From: Desulfurococcus sp.
GTDB lineage: Archaea; Thermoproteota; Thermoprotei_A; Sulfolobales; Desulfurococcaceae
Assembly: GCA_026626905.1 (NCBI GenBank)
Contig: JAPNUX010000003.1
Span: 62,001-126,000, forward strand
Length of the DNA: 64,000 nucleotides
Direction of reading: 5' to 3'
Shown: in pieces, positions 42,891 to 53,165 of the stretch
How positions within the stretch are numbered: the first letter of the stretch is position 1
Layout of the letters: every line of letters starts with the position of its first letter
The notes under the pieces: model-generated
Told to the model about the DNA's origin: nothing
Database searches by the model: none
Seen by the model: the letters and a program-made list of their open reading frames with translations, nothing else
Position numbers and translations under genes: made by a program

Positions 42891-43832
42891 GTAGGGAGAT
42901 CTAGGCGTGTGCTTACTGGTTTCTTCTGTAGGTTTTCTTAGAATGTAGAGTTTCTCGTGGCGTATTAGCAGGAAGTCTCTGTTCTTGAGCTTCACCCATT
43001 TCTCTCTTGTAGTCTTCATTTTATGCTGTATCTTTACTACCTCCTCCTTTAGTACGAAGCCTGTTTCCAGGAGTATTTGGAGGACGTAGTGTGATATGGG
43101 GACATAATGCTTACGTATTCTTGTATCGCCTACTAGTATTGCAGTGTAGTGGCCTGGCTTGAGCACTCGGTGCACTTCTACTGCTATCTGCTGCATCATC
43201 GCAAGGTATTCTTCAAGGCTTTTAGTAGTTGACAGGTCGCCTGGAGCCGCTCCCTTAGAATACTTTATTATATTGTAGTAGGGTGGGTGTGTTGCCACGA
43301 GATCAATGCTTTCATCCCTGATGGAGTCCAGCTTCCTCGCGTCACCATGGTATACTTCTACTCTAGCTTTAAGTACATCTTCAGCTTCAACAGGGTCTCC
43401 TGGAAGCCCTCCTCTAGAATACTGCTTCTCCAGGTATCTCTCAAGCCAGTAAAGCCTGTGCAGGGTTAGGATTACAGCATTATAGTTTATGTCTACTCCT
43501 ATACAATTCCTGCCTAGAAGCTTAGCTTCAATACACGTAGTCCCACTGCCAACCATCGGGTCAAGTACTGTATCCCCGGGTTGAGTATACATGAGTATAA
43601 GGGCACGAGCCATCTGAGGAGGCCAGTTCCCACGGTAATCCCCGCGGTGAGTAGCCCAGGAGCCCCGCTTAGGAAAACTCCACACAGTAGTACTAGTATC
43701 AGTAAGCTCACTTGGAGTAGGGTGAAGCCGTTTAACCTCGAGAGGGTCAAGCCTAATCCTACAGCCCCCAATCTCAACAACCCTACTCTTCCCCACAAAA
43801 TCCAAGTACTCCTCGTAAGTTACCCTCCTCAC
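42876..43832 (-). CDS. DNA methyltransferase, probable N4-cytosine or N6-adenine
   Basis: 318 residues. The SAM motif I is GDTVLDPMVGSGTTCIEA, followed by GVDIN, and the catalytic motif is ATHPPYYN (S/TPPY type). The N-terminal SFPKRGSWATHRGDYRG region resembles the segment before motif I of N4/N6 DNA methylases. It probably protects DNA in a restriction-modification setting, but no cognate nuclease is fused to it. Its last codons and stop are supplied by the CRISPR leader sequence, so the original 3' end may have been replaced. Confidence 0.82.
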   Translation of the reverse strand: MRRVTYEEYLDFVGKSRVVEIGGCRIRLDPLEVKRLHPTPSELTDTSTTVWSFPKRGSWATHRGDYRGNWPPQMARALILMYTQPGDTVLDPMVGSGTTCIEAKLLGRNCIGVDINYNAVILTLHRLYWLERYLEKQYSRGGLPGDPVEAEDVLKARVEVYHGDARKLDSIRDESIDLVATHPPYYNIIKYSKGAAPGDLSTTKSLEEYLAMMQQIAVEVHRVLKPGHYTAILVGDTRIRKHYVPISHYVLQILLETGFVLKEEVVKIQHKMKTTREKWVKLKNRDFLLIRHEKLYILRKPTEETSKHTPRSPYTKSL

Positions 43833-43993
43833 GTCTAGTGGCCCTCAAACCCGCCATCCATACAATATCAGCAGGTAGCAGTAATATTACTACCATTAAG
43901 CAAGTACACTGTGAAACCGTAGTATCTTAACTGCAGGAGAATAGGTTTCGTAGAAAATTATTTGGGGATTTTACCTTTATTTCCCTTGCTTCT

Positions 43994-44711
43994 CTAACAG
44001 TTCAACAGCTCTAGTATTCTACTTAAAAGCCTACTTGTGACGTGTAAAGATTTTTTAAACTTCTCAGTTTTCTTCTTATCTAATAACACATCTAATGATT
44101 TTATATATTCTAATGTGTAACTAACTGCTCTTTCTATAGCTTCATCTTCAGGTTGTCCCTGTTTAATCCAGTAAAGGTATTGTTCAAGCGCTCTCCTAGT
44201 AGCCTCTATGGCGTGGTTTAATGTAGCTTCATCAGGTAGTTTACTTAGGGATCGCTCTCTATTAACCTCCTCTACGGATATCTTCCCCACGTAGATCTCG
44301 TTCAATATATAGTCTACAAACTCGAAGCGTGGTATCTCCTCCTTTATCTCTATCGAGTTATTAGCTCTTACATGTTCAAGCTCTTTTGCAAGCTCACTAA
44401 GCGCATTGAAGCAATCGAAATACCCGGATTTATGCCCTAGGACTATGGAGTATATGCCATTCTACCATGTAATCTATTGAAGGAAGTAATCTAATGATTC
44501 GCTAAGCTTGAGTGAATCCATCAATCGTTCAAGTAGAACTCGCTGGATATAACAGTAGTCTCCGCTACATCCTAGGGTTGAGTAACGTGGCCGACATGTA
44601 GTCGACTATAGTTTCGTAGCCTCCCTGTATAATATAGCGGGTCTTAATCACAGTATATTGATGGAATGAAAGTAGCCTTCTCGATTTTCCTAATTCATCA
44701 GCCTCGAAAAT
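43994..44711 (-). pseudogene. Degraded helical protein gene in defence region
   Basis: A minus-strand frame encodes a helical C-terminal part (about 103 residues from TTG 44305) and stays open upstream to about 44460 without any ATG, GTG or TTG (GIYSIVLGHKSGYFDCFNAL, EIPRFEFVDYILNEIYVG). Further upstream, other frames hold coding-like pieces (LIFEADELGKSRRLLSF, VLLERLMDSLKLSESLDYF). Stops and shifts separate them. A shortened product from 44305 could still be made. Family not recognised. Confidence 0.5.
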
Positions 44712-44825
44712 TAACGCTTAGGAGAGCAGGCCATGGATATCGGGGTATTCAAATACTTAGGGGCTCTAATAGGATACTAGCTCCGCGGGTTTTAAGGGAG
44801 CTGTGAGAATAGTTGGAGCTAAAGT

Positions 44826-47800
44826 TCATAGTTTAGAAAACCATGATAGAGCTTTTTCAAGCCGTTCTTCTCCAACATGCTTCTTAACATAGTTGTCGAA
44901 GAGTTTTACAAGCTCGTTGAACTCCTCGAGGTTCTCGAGGTCTCTGAAGGCTTCTTTCTCTACATTATACTCTTTTCTACTAAACTTCTGGGGGGCTATT
45001 GTGTGGAGACGCTTGCTGAGATCCACTATTCTCAGTAGTGCCTCCCTGTCTCTTTCCTCGAAGCTAGTCCACGTCAGATCAGCATCTACTAGTGCGTTAA
45101 CAGGTCTAGCGTACTGATCTCTCACGAAAGATCTCCCGGTCTTGATAGCCTTATAAGCCAGGTAGTTTAATGCCGATGCATAGAAGTAAGCCTTCTCCCT
45201 CATTTTTCCACAGTCTATGTAAGCTACAGTACTATGAGCTATGTAGTTCTCTGCGTCTGGGATGAAAACTACAGCAGAGAATGTCCTGCTACATCTATAT
45301 ATCACGTAAGCATTACCAGGTTTTAACGTCTTTATACTGCTTGGTTGCACTAGCTCATCCACTAACATCTTGAGCTTGTCTACTTCACTAGCTGTCAGCT
45401 TATTCTCATTGATTGTTAAAACCTCACTTAATAGCTTCTTAAGGTTGTCTTCATTCATCCTGGAAAGGAGGATATCATACATGCATGAGACGTTAAACGG
45501 GTGAATACAACCTATATATATCAGCTTAAAGAAGTCAGCCCTATACTTTCTTAGAAGGTGTTGAGGGACATGTACATCTTGTTTCATTTCACTGAATCTC
45601 ACGATATACTCGTTTCCAGTCTCATCACTCCTCATGCCTGTTATAGTAAGTCCAGCATACCTCTTCTTACCCTTCTTTGCTTCACCACCAAATATGCCTC
45701 TGATGTAATCCCCCATCTTGACTATCTTTTCTACTTGTAGAGCTTGCTTAAGCGATGCGGGATCGACTAAATAGTATCCGATAAGAGGTTTTACGTACTC
45801 CTCGTAGTTCTTATGGTAGTCTTCTAGATCTATTGATATGCCGCCTGTAGATAACCGTAGCGATTTAGAATATCTCCCTTCTCCAGCCATTTTTACATCG
45901 GCTTTTAAAAGCTTTGAGTTTAACGTTTTCACGCCTTCTTTAGCTCGGCTGGTATCCTTCTCTAGCTTGATGAATACGAGTGCAGGGACATTCCCATGCT
46001 GGAAAGCATCATAGTCTAAGTCAATTATCTCCACATAATCTATGAAGTTTTCAAATGATTTAATAACACTATATGTTAACAGTATCCCCGACCTCTGAGA
46101 GGTTTTAGCATGGAATGATGCTTCTCTAGGCATTACAAATGCAACTGTACTCCTAGACATAGTTAAAGCACCGTAGAGAGCGAGGGATGATAGGTCGGAG
46201 CCCTGGATTATACTGTTTACTCCTTTAACTCCTCTAGCCCCTAGGACTTTCTCGAGTACTTCACGAGATTTATCCCTCAGGTTCTCAGCATAGCTTGTCT
46301 TAAACCTTGTTAATTGAAGCCATGGTGGATTAGTCATGATGATATCAGCATTGATGTGCTTAATGATTGCTGGTGCTAGAATGGAGAGTATGCTTGTAGC
46401 CCATACACCGTTTCCATACATTTCAAGGAGTTCTGCTAGGTTGCCGCTGAACTCTTCAATGTTTCTATGCACGTGTTCTTTGAATAATCTTCCAACAACT
46501 GTATAGTCTAGAACGCTGTGTTTAAAGAGGTCTTCTTCAAGACCCTCCTTGACATTATTCTTCAGGCACTCGCGTACACCACCCCTTGTTCCTTCACACC
46601 TCTTAAGGGCTATCCTCAAGATGTTGCCTAAAGCATGTTCTATCTGCAGGAGTGCACTCAAGTTTTCTCCTGCTCTTCTCCTTATCTCCTCTCTCACTTT
46701 ATCGTCTATAGCAAGAGTTATCGTGGTGACTATATTCTCCATAATCTTCCACAGTCTCTCCAAGCCAACTGATCTCTCGGTTTCAGTGTACGATAGTATA
46801 CTAGACTTTTTCTTGCCTCCGCTCTTGAAGGGTACACCCTGCCTGAACATGGTGTAAAGCGTGTCTGTGTGAAATACTAGCGGGCTTGGTACTTCCCGCT
46901 TAACCCCGATGCTCTTCTTCACTCTCGTATACGCTAGCACGAGCTCAGCTCTAGCAATAGATACAGCTAGAGGGTTTGCATCGTATCCAATAACCTCCTT
47001 TAAAGCCTCGTCAGGGGATGCTCCTTCCTTGATCTTCTCGTAGAAAGCCATTACAAGGAATGTCCCGGAGCCGCAGAAGGGGTCGAGTACTATTCTACCT
47101 CGAAGACCTCCACTTAACTGTTTCACTCTTCTAATAATAAACTCTACTACCCATAGAGGCGTGTAGTACTCACCAATCTTTCTCCTAGTCTCAGGGTCTA
47201 TGAATAACTCGTAGAACTCTCTGAAAACATCTTCCGGGTAACCTATGCTCCAGTCAATCATGTTGACACGTGTAGCCACCTCGCCGGCGAGCTCTTCGAT
47301 CAGCTTTACATCGCTTTCATCTAGCTTATCTCTCAGTTTATTGTAGGCTATGAACCACCAGTTTAAGTAAGGTAAAGCTACCTCTACATCAAGCCTTACC
47401 CCACTGCACATTTCAATAGGATCCATTGTTTTCTCCAAGACCCTGGAGAGACTGGCTAATACTATCATCTGGAGTATCGTGTGCTTCACGAATAATCGTT
47501 TTATGAACTCCTCGTCTGCCTCACTGTAGAGTGTCTCAATCATCGTCTTGAAGGATTCGTATAAAGGCTTGATGCTCTCATTACTATGTATCTTGATGAA
47601 TACTTTCATCAATTTATCTTCATAACTAACCAGGTCTTTGAAGAGAGAGGATATAGCGTCTGGGCGAGGAGGAATACTGTATCCTTCCTTCTTTAGAACT
47701 TCTTCAATAATTTTCTCGAGCACCCAGTCAACTCTATCCCTACCCCCACTAGCAACAAGCCCTAGACTCCCCTTCTCAACCCTGTATATCTCCCAGTAAT

Positions 47801-48161
47801 CATTGTTCGTAATAACCACGTAGAGAGCATTAGGGTAGTAAGGCAGGTACTTCTCTCGGATCTTGTTAAGACCATCCTTGAATTCTCTCTTATCCCCCTT
47901 AAACTCAAATATTACCCTGCCGAATAGATCCATGTCAACAAAACCGCCTTCTACCCCCACCTCCTGCGGCATTATAATACTCAAATGCTCCGTGCTCTCA
48001 ATAAACTCGATCAGCTTCTTAATGCGAAACCTATCTAAACCCTGGGAGTGTTGCTCAAGCCTCCTTAAAACACTCCGAGTTAACTCTAATACATGTTTAG
48101 AGACAGCTAAACGCACATTCTCGTGAGGTCTTACATAAGTACCCGCCATAGCTAATCCCAC
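44826..48161 (-). CDS. Type IIG/ISP-like restriction-modification enzyme
   Basis: 1111 residues combining nuclease and methylase. Near the N-terminus GGFVDMDLFGRVIFEFKG gives a PD-(D/E)XK nuclease core (D76 or D78, E86, K88). The SAM motif I is VLDPFCGSGTF (D360) after KIGEYYTPLWVVEFI, and the adenine-methylase motif IV is IIMTNPPWLQL near residue 615-620. The remaining 450 residues should include target recognition. This is the Eco57I-like all-in-one layout. GTG at 48161 or ATG at 48149 is the start. Intact. Confidence 0.85.
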   Translation of the reverse strand: MGLAMAGTYVRPHENVRLAVSKHVLELTRSVLRRLEQHSQGLDRFRIKKLIEFIESTEHLSIIMPQEVGVEGGFVDMDLFGRVIFEFKGDKREFKDGLNKIREKYLPYYPNALYVVITNNDYWEIYRVEKGSLGLVASGGRDRVDWVLEKIIEEVLKKEGYSIPPRPDAISSLFKDLVSYEDKLMKVFIKIHSNESIKPLYESFKTMIETLYSEADEEFIKRLFVKHTILQMIVLASLSRVLEKTMDPIEMCSGVRLDVEVALPYLNWWFIAYNKLRDKLDESDVKLIEELAGEVATRVNMIDWSIGYPEDVFREFYELFIDPETRRKIGEYYTPLWVVEFIIRRVKQLSGGLRGRIVLDPFCGSGTFLVMAFYEKIKEGASPDEALKEVIGYDANPLAVSIARAELVLAYTRVKKSIGVKREVPSPLVFHTDTLYTMFRQGVPFKSGGKKKSSILSYTETERSVGLERLWKIMENIVTTITLAIDDKVREEIRRRAGENLSALLQIEHALGNILRIALKRCEGTRGGVRECLKNNVKEGLEEDLFKHSVLDYTVVGRLFKEHVHRNIEEFSGNLAELLEMYGNGVWATSILSILAPAIIKHINADIIMTNPPWLQLTRFKTSYAENLRDKSREVLEKVLGARGVKGVNSIIQGSDLSSLALYGALTMSRSTVAFVMPREASFHAKTSQRSGILLTYSVIKSFENFIDYVEIIDLDYDAFQHGNVPALVFIKLEKDTSRAKEGVKTLNSKLLKADVKMAGEGRYSKSLRLSTGGISIDLEDYHKNYEEYVKPLIGYYLVDPASLKQALQVEKIVKMGDYIRGIFGGEAKKGKKRYAGLTITGMRSDETGNEYIVRFSEMKQDVHVPQHLLRKYRADFFKLIYIGCIHPFNVSCMYDILLSRMNEDNLKKLLSEVLTINENKLTASEVDKLKMLVDELVQPSSIKTLKPGNAYVIYRCSRTFSAVVFIPDAENYIAHSTVAYIDCGKMREKAYFYASALNYLAYKAIKTGRSFVRDQYARPVNALVDADLTWTSFEERDREALLRIVDLSKRLHTIAPQKFSRKEYNVEKEAFRDLENLEEFNELVKLFDNYVKKHVGEERLEKALSWFSKL

Positions 48162-48291
48162 ATCACTAACTACCTTATGCTAGGCTCTTCCCTGATCATT
48201 ATCACCTGCCTACTAGCCTAATTAATCTTTTAGGTTAGATAGAGAGCTACAATGTAGTTAAGCTCACTACTCCTGTCGAGTATCACCCACT

Positions 48292-48330
48292 CGCCGCGAA
48301 ACCTCTCCCATAGAATGCTAGCCGCCCACA
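48292..48330 (-). repeat. Fragment of the CRISPR leader
   Basis: About 35 bp match the outer part of leaders 2 and 3 with a few changes (GAAACCTCTC, TAGAATGCTAGCCG), in the same orientation as leader 2. No repeat follows; instead the truncated surface-protein pseudogene begins within about 20 bp. This is a dead fourth locus or a recombination junction. Confidence 0.5.
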
Positions 48331-48346
48331 AAACCTAAAGGAGCTA

Positions 48347-49643
48347 CTAAGGAACTATCATTTCACTTCGGCACTTCGGCTTTCTTGTTAGTCCTTGGGG
48401 GCCAGATAAAGGGTCTCCATCTATTTGGACAGGTTTATCTAACGGTACCGTAGCCGAAGGCAGCACCACTAGGTGGGATATCAAGATCCCAAGAGGGGAT
48501 GTAAATTTAAGATGTTGGTTTGCAGTAATACAGGGTGGACAAGGCTCCGAAGGGTATTGGAAGTGGACTTTCTGGCTATACGTTCTTTCTGAAGGCAAGT
48601 GGTACAATGTTACTACAGTCCATGTTGATAGCCCCTATATAGGCGGGTCGCCCAATATAAACGCTGAAATAGCGGAGGGAGAGGGCGTTTCAGCCTGCAA
48701 TGATCGCTTTACACTTGTCACATTCTCAAGGGCTCATGTATTGAAAAAATGGGCAGTGTCAATACATCCTCTTTCTTGTAGTTGACTATACAGGGAACGA
48801 ACCTCCATTTGAGGACTGCCAAGCGATAGATTGGGACATAGTGGATTCGGAGTGGGCCATTACCTCCACAAAGGGGAGGGATACTCCAAGGGGCGTAGAG
48901 TGGAACTTGGCCACTGATCCAAGCCAACGTCCAAGCCCTCAAGTTACTAAGCTGAAACAGAAGGTTCCAGTTGAGGCGAGGTTCAAGGTAAGCCAGTTGA
49001 CTATCAGCCCACGGGAGGTTAAAGTCGGAGAGAAGGTTGATATATTGGCCGTCGTCAAGAACGTGGGTAATGCCGAGGGCACGTGTTCGGTAACCCTGAA
49101 GGTTAATGGGACCTTAGTTGATCGCAAAAATGTCACATTAGCCCAGGAAGATCAACCCTAGCGAACTTCACGGTGGTCGAGGACAAGCCGGGTATCTACA
49201 TAGTTGAGCTCAATGGCTTAGCAGGAGAGTTCAGGGTCCTGAAGCCGCCCACTTTCGTAGCCTCGAACCTTAAGATAGAGCTTGAAAAGGTGAACGTTGG
49301 TGAAGGAGTAAGCGTAGCGGTTAACGTCACGAACGTCGGCGACCTAAGCGGGACATATATAGTGGTTTTGAGGGTTAATGGCACAATCGTGGAGACTAAG
49401 GACATAGCATTAGATGGCCGTAGTTCGACCCTAGCGACTTTTACGATAGAGATCGTAGAAGAACGAGGGGACGGGGTTCCGAGAAGCACGGTAGACACGC
49501 CTTTCATCTATGCTGCTGTATGCGACGTGCTATTCAAAGGGAGAGTCTCACCTAGAATCAATGAGCCAATAGCTACATCTCTAGCAAGCAGCCTGCTCGA
49601 GCAGGGGAACAATACACTTGAAGATCACAGCAAGGTAACTTAA
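48347..49643 (+). pseudogene. Frameshifted CARDB-type surface protein
   Basis: Three collinear pieces in different frames encode one protein without a start: GFLVSPWGPDKGSPS to about 48765, then ILFLVVDYTGNEPPFEDCQ to about 49158, then STLANFTVVEDKPGIY to the end. The two later pieces hold tandem CARDB-like beta-sandwich repeats (TISPREVKVGEKVDI, ELEKVNVGEGVSVAV with VKNVGNAEG and VTNVGDLSG). It was an extracellular adhesion or binding protein. The 5' end is cut off next to the leader fragment. Confidence 0.65.
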
Positions 49644-49960
49644 AGGTGCAACAACTGAAGCACCCCTGAAAACTCAAAACAAAACTCGCTAAAACCAACG
49701 GTAGCATTAAGGTTAAAGAACCACAGTACTCTACGTTAAAGCCGCTATATCTAGCAGTAGAGCTCTTATCTGCAAGGGGCATCACGATACCTTCACGTTA
49801 TTCGGGTAGGAATCGTTTAAGGTAATAGTAGAGACATGGTGAGAGCTAGGGTAGCCGTTTACATGGAGAATATTAGGCTACCAGCAAATGCAACTCTAAG
49901 CGAGTATCATTATTATTCTACAGTCTACTTCACTCTACTATGGTTCTAGCTTGGTAGCCT

Positions 49961-50461
49961 TCAACTTATATTTAAATCGATGTTGAGCTGCCCGAGCTGT
50001 TTTCGTATGCTTTCAAGTATTCTTCTGAGCTCGTGTTCAGGTAGCTCTCCAATACCATATCCATCCACGTAGTTTTCTATCTTAATGTAGTGGGTGGTGA
50101 ATGGTTTTTCAGAGAAAATAATACTGCTGAACTCAATTCTCCACGGGTAGAGGACACGGTTCTTTCCTATTTCATCCGGCCAGACTGGTGTTTGATCATC
50201 GTAGTATGTTCTCTTTACCAAGCCTAAGCCGTGTATCTCCCCTGTGTTTTTAATTTGGAATGCCGCGATATCGAATGGCTTAATATTATTGTATAATCTG
50301 ATGAAAGCCCTCCAATTCTTCTTCTGCTTCACCCCTGCATCTCTATCCCAGAAGCCCCATAGTAATCTATCCCTAGCTACTTTAATATTCTCAATATTCC
50401 TTGAAGTAAAGAGCCACGAGCCCGCAGCCCGCACCAGCCTTAACCCACTATAAGTCCACAC
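49961..50461 (-). CDS. EVE-domain (PUA-like) protein, modified-base reader
   Basis: 166 residues. SWLFTSRNIENIKVARD at the start, a KPFDIAAFQIKN strand pair, then GLGLVKRTYYDDQTPVWPDE and VLYPWRIEF form the EVE fold (compare YYDD..IWP..YP.R in the family). EVE domains recognise modified bases in DNA or RNA and often occur near restriction systems, which fits the R-M gene 1.8 kb away. GTG 50461 start; TATA-like boxes lie at 50468-50475 and 50482-50492. Confidence 0.7.
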   Translation of the reverse strand: MWTYSGLRLVRAAGSWLFTSRNIENIKVARDRLLWGFWDRDAGVKQKKNWRAFIRLYNNIKPFDIAAFQIKNTGEIHGLGLVKRTYYDDQTPVWPDEIGKNRVLYPWRIEFSSIIFSEKPFTTHYIKIENYVDGYGIGELPEHELRRILESIRKQLGQLNIDLNIS

Positions 50462-50719
50462 TTCATTATATTTAAACCTTTCACTTAAATCCTTGAACTA
50501 TACAAGTGCTAGAAGAGTAGCTCCACACCCGGATTAAACACTAGGCTTGAATACTAAAGGACAAGTTGAGATTACTATAAGCTGGCAGCAGGAATCCTTC
50601 TGCTCCTCGCGATTATATCCCCATGATGAATTATTCTTAAATGGGTTTCGCGGCATAAGCTTACAAGCCTTATACTTAAAGAGACCTAAGTTTATGAAAT
50701 CGGGTTTAGGTAAAGAGTT

Positions 50720-52096
50720 CTACTGCTTGAGTGTTCTTGCTATTGATACCACTTTTTCTGCTACTTCTACAGCGCTTCTCCCGAAGACTAGGGTTAATGG
50801 TTCTTTTCCGTGTTCTCCGTAATCGTATATTACATCGGGGACTCTACCTAGTCTTGCTACAGCTGAATCAATCCCCCACTTCGTGGTTGCACCTTCTACG
50901 GCTTTAACTTCTGGTGGCTCTATTCTTCTATCGAAGCTTCCATGCGTGTACCCGAGGGATGCTACTGTATCCTCAATCTCCCTGCTGTAAGCTATATTGG
51001 CTGCAGCTCTTATAGTAGGGTCATGGCTCATTGCTGCGAGTATAGCTCTAGCAATATGGCTTGAGACACCGAACTCAGGCTTCGCTTTCACTATTATTGC
51101 ATCCTTATACCTTCCAATCCTGCCTGGTACTGCTGCTACGTCAAGCGGGCTTCTAGCGTATGGGTATGGAAGGGCCATCCCAATATTCATGAGTACCTCA
51201 GGGATTACTCTGCTCACAACCCTCCCGTTCTCTACGAGTATTCTTACAGCTGATTCAACATTCTCTAGTACCCTCCACCTCTCAGCTGGTATAGCCATGT
51301 ATGCTACAGGGTTTACGGGGCCATGTCCTCTCCCTATATCCAGCCCGTACTCGATAGCTGTTGTAACTAGTTCTTTAGCAGCTTCAACTGCTTCAGGCAC
51401 ACTCCTACCCTTCGCTAAGCCTGCTGCTATAGCTGCAGCAAACGAGCATCCTGTTCCATGAGTTGTCTTAGAGTCTACTCTCCTAGACTTATACTCGTAG
51501 AACTCCCCCTTATAGTAGAGTACGTCCACCGAGTACTCCCCGGTGAGGTGGCCTCCTTTAACTACTGCAGCTTCTGCACCATACTCCTCTACGATTACTC
51601 TTGCAGCCTCCCTGGCATCCCTGAGGCTTTCTACTCTTAAACCTGTTATCCTCTCAGCTTCAGGGGCATTCGGGGTTACTACTGTGGCTCGAGGTATCAT
51701 AAGTTTTACGAGGGCTTCAACAGCATCATCTCTTAGTAGTTTAGCCTTAGACTTAGCTATCATAACTGGGTCGACTACGAGAGGAAACCCGTACCTGTCG
51801 ACTGTAGCAGCTACTACTTTTATAATCTCTGTGTTACTCAGCATTCCAGTCTTAGCAGCATCAACCCCTAGGTCCTCGGCGACAGCTTCAATCTGAGCTG
51901 CAACAATCTCAGGAGGGATATCGTAGATTGCTCTAACCTCATAGGTGTTCTGAGCAGTTATACTAGTTATTGCTGACATGCCGTGAACACCCATTACAGC
52001 GAAGGTTTTCAAGTCAGCTTGAATACCTGCACCTCCACCACTATCACTTCCAGCTATAGTGAGTGCCGTAGGAATAGGCTTACGCACTCCCACCAC
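50720..52096 (-). CDS. thiDN: Bifunctional HMP(-P) kinase / thiamine-phosphate synthase (ThiD-ThiN)
   Basis: 458 residues. The ThiD domain (1-265) has AGSDSGGGAGIQADLKTF, VVDPVMIAKSKAKLL and the ATP-site GTGCSFAAAIAAGLA. The ThiN domain (280-458) includes IPEVLMNIGMALPY, VAAVPGRIGRY and DAIIVKAKPEFGVSSHIAR. Together they phosphorylate hydroxymethylpyrimidine and join it to the thiazole phosphate. It overlaps the AIR-synthase-like gene by 17 bp and closes a three-gene operon. Confidence 0.93.
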   Translation of the reverse strand: MVGVRKPIPTALTIAGSDSGGGAGIQADLKTFAVMGVHGMSAITSITAQNTYEVRAIYDIPPEIVAAQIEAVAEDLGVDAAKTGMLSNTEIIKVVAATVDRYGFPLVVDPVMIAKSKAKLLRDDAVEALVKLMIPRATVVTPNAPEAERITGLRVESLRDAREAARVIVEEYGAEAAVVKGGHLTGEYSVDVLYYKGEFYEYKSRRVDSKTTHGTGCSFAAAIAAGLAKGRSVPEAVEAAKELVTTAIEYGLDIGRGHGPVNPVAYMAIPAERWRVLENVESAVRILVENGRVVSRVIPEVLMNIGMALPYPYARSPLDVAAVPGRIGRYKDAIIVKAKPEFGVSSHIARAILAAMSHDPTIRAAANIAYSREIEDTVASLGYTHGSFDRRIEPPEVKAVEGATTKWGIDSAVARLGRVPDVIYDYGEHGKEPLTLVFGRSAVEVAEKVVSIARTLKQ

Positions 52097-53165
52097 CCTT
52101 GAGAATCTCTAGAGTCTTGAAGAAGACCTGCCAGAAGGGGTCTCTTCTAGGTACAGGGATATCCTCGCTAACCCCATTCCTTCTCACTAGGGTCACCCCG
52201 CTCCCCCTGGAGACCTCTCCTATAACTGCTGCATCAATCCCTTTACTCCTCAATAATTCTAGTGCTAGGAGGGCTTTACCTGGTTTAACTGTAGCTATAA
52301 GAGTCCCCTCGCTTATAGCAGTATAAGGGTCTACTTCTACACCTGTGTACTCGCTGAAAGCTTTAACTACTCTTGCAACATCCTCCCGGATGAAGAGCTT
52401 CTCCTCATATACCTTTATAGCTACACCACTCGCTTCAGCTATATCGTGGAGTGCACCCCACACCCCGTACTCTGTTGCATCATGCATTGCTGTCACCCCT
52501 GTCCTCAACCCTAGCTTTGCGAGAGTGAGAGCATCTTCTACCACGCTTTGAAGCCAGAATACCTCCTTTGCTTTCTCAGCGAACTCCCATCCATACCTTG
52601 AAGCAACTACTTGAGGAAACATTGTTGCAAGTATACCAGCAGTCTCAATAGCAGGCCCCTTTGTCATTACTACTAAGTCGCCGGGGCTAGCCATTTCAGG
52701 TGTAACATACCCGTTTCTCTCAGCTACCCCCATCATAACAGCCCCGCCTATCATAGGGTAGTCTACTCCACCATACCTCCCTGTATGCCCTGCTGCAATC
52801 GCGATCCCTAGCTTCTCGCACTCCCTGTGCATGTGGATCCAGAGGGTTTTCAATTCTTCATCACTAATCTTCAAGGGGAGGTTTAAGTCTATGAAGAGGT
52901 ATCTAGGCGGTACACCTGATACAGCAACATCACTTGCAAGAATGTGGATAGCAAACCACGCGCTCCTCTCCCACCCGTACTCCGGGACTACGAAAACCGG
53001 GTCTACCTCGATTATCAAAGCGTGGTCGCCTAGCTCTACTACCGCGAAGTCTACTCCAAACTTCGGTCCTACAATTACCGAGGGATCCCTTCTCCCTAGA
53101 TGGGGGAGTATGACCTCCTCGAAAAGCCTTCTATCCACCTTACCTATAACACTCTCACTCTTCAC
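52080..53165 (-). CDS. AIR-synthase-related (ThiL/HypE-like) protein in thiamine operon
   Basis: 361 residues of the PurM/ThiL/HypE superfamily: GVDFAVVELG and EVDPVFVVPEYG at the N-terminus, HILASDVAVSGV, AAGHTGRYGG, and MHDATEYGVWGALHDIA. The usual GDDAA of ThiL is changed (FGVDFA). Because it lies between a pyrimidine permease and ThiD-ThiN with overlapping ends, a role in thiamine-precursor metabolism is likely, perhaps thiamine-phosphate kinase, but this is inference. Confidence 0.72.
   Translation of the reverse strand: MKSESVIGKVDRRLFEEVILPHLGRRDPSVIVGPKFGVDFAVVELGDHALIIEVDPVFVVPEYGWERSAWFAIHILASDVAVSGVPPRYLFIDLNLPLKISDEELKTLWIHMHRECEKLGIAIAAGHTGRYGGVDYPMIGGAVMMGVAERNGYVTPEMASPGDLVVMTKGPAIETAGILATMFPQVVASRYGWEFAEKAKEVFWLQSVVEDALTLAKLGLRTGVTAMHDATEYGVWGALHDIAEASGVAIKVYEEKLFIREDVARVVKAFSEYTGVEVDPYTAISEGTLIATVKPGKALLALELLRSKGIDAAVIGEVSRGSGVTLVRRNGVSEDIPVPRRDPFWQVFFKTLEILKGGGSA

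Noticed and set aside
49836-49950. 37-residue frame MVRARVAVYMENIRL...
   Set aside because: Short, no family signal, no start signal beyond an ATG; may be another surface-gene fragment but cannot be supported.
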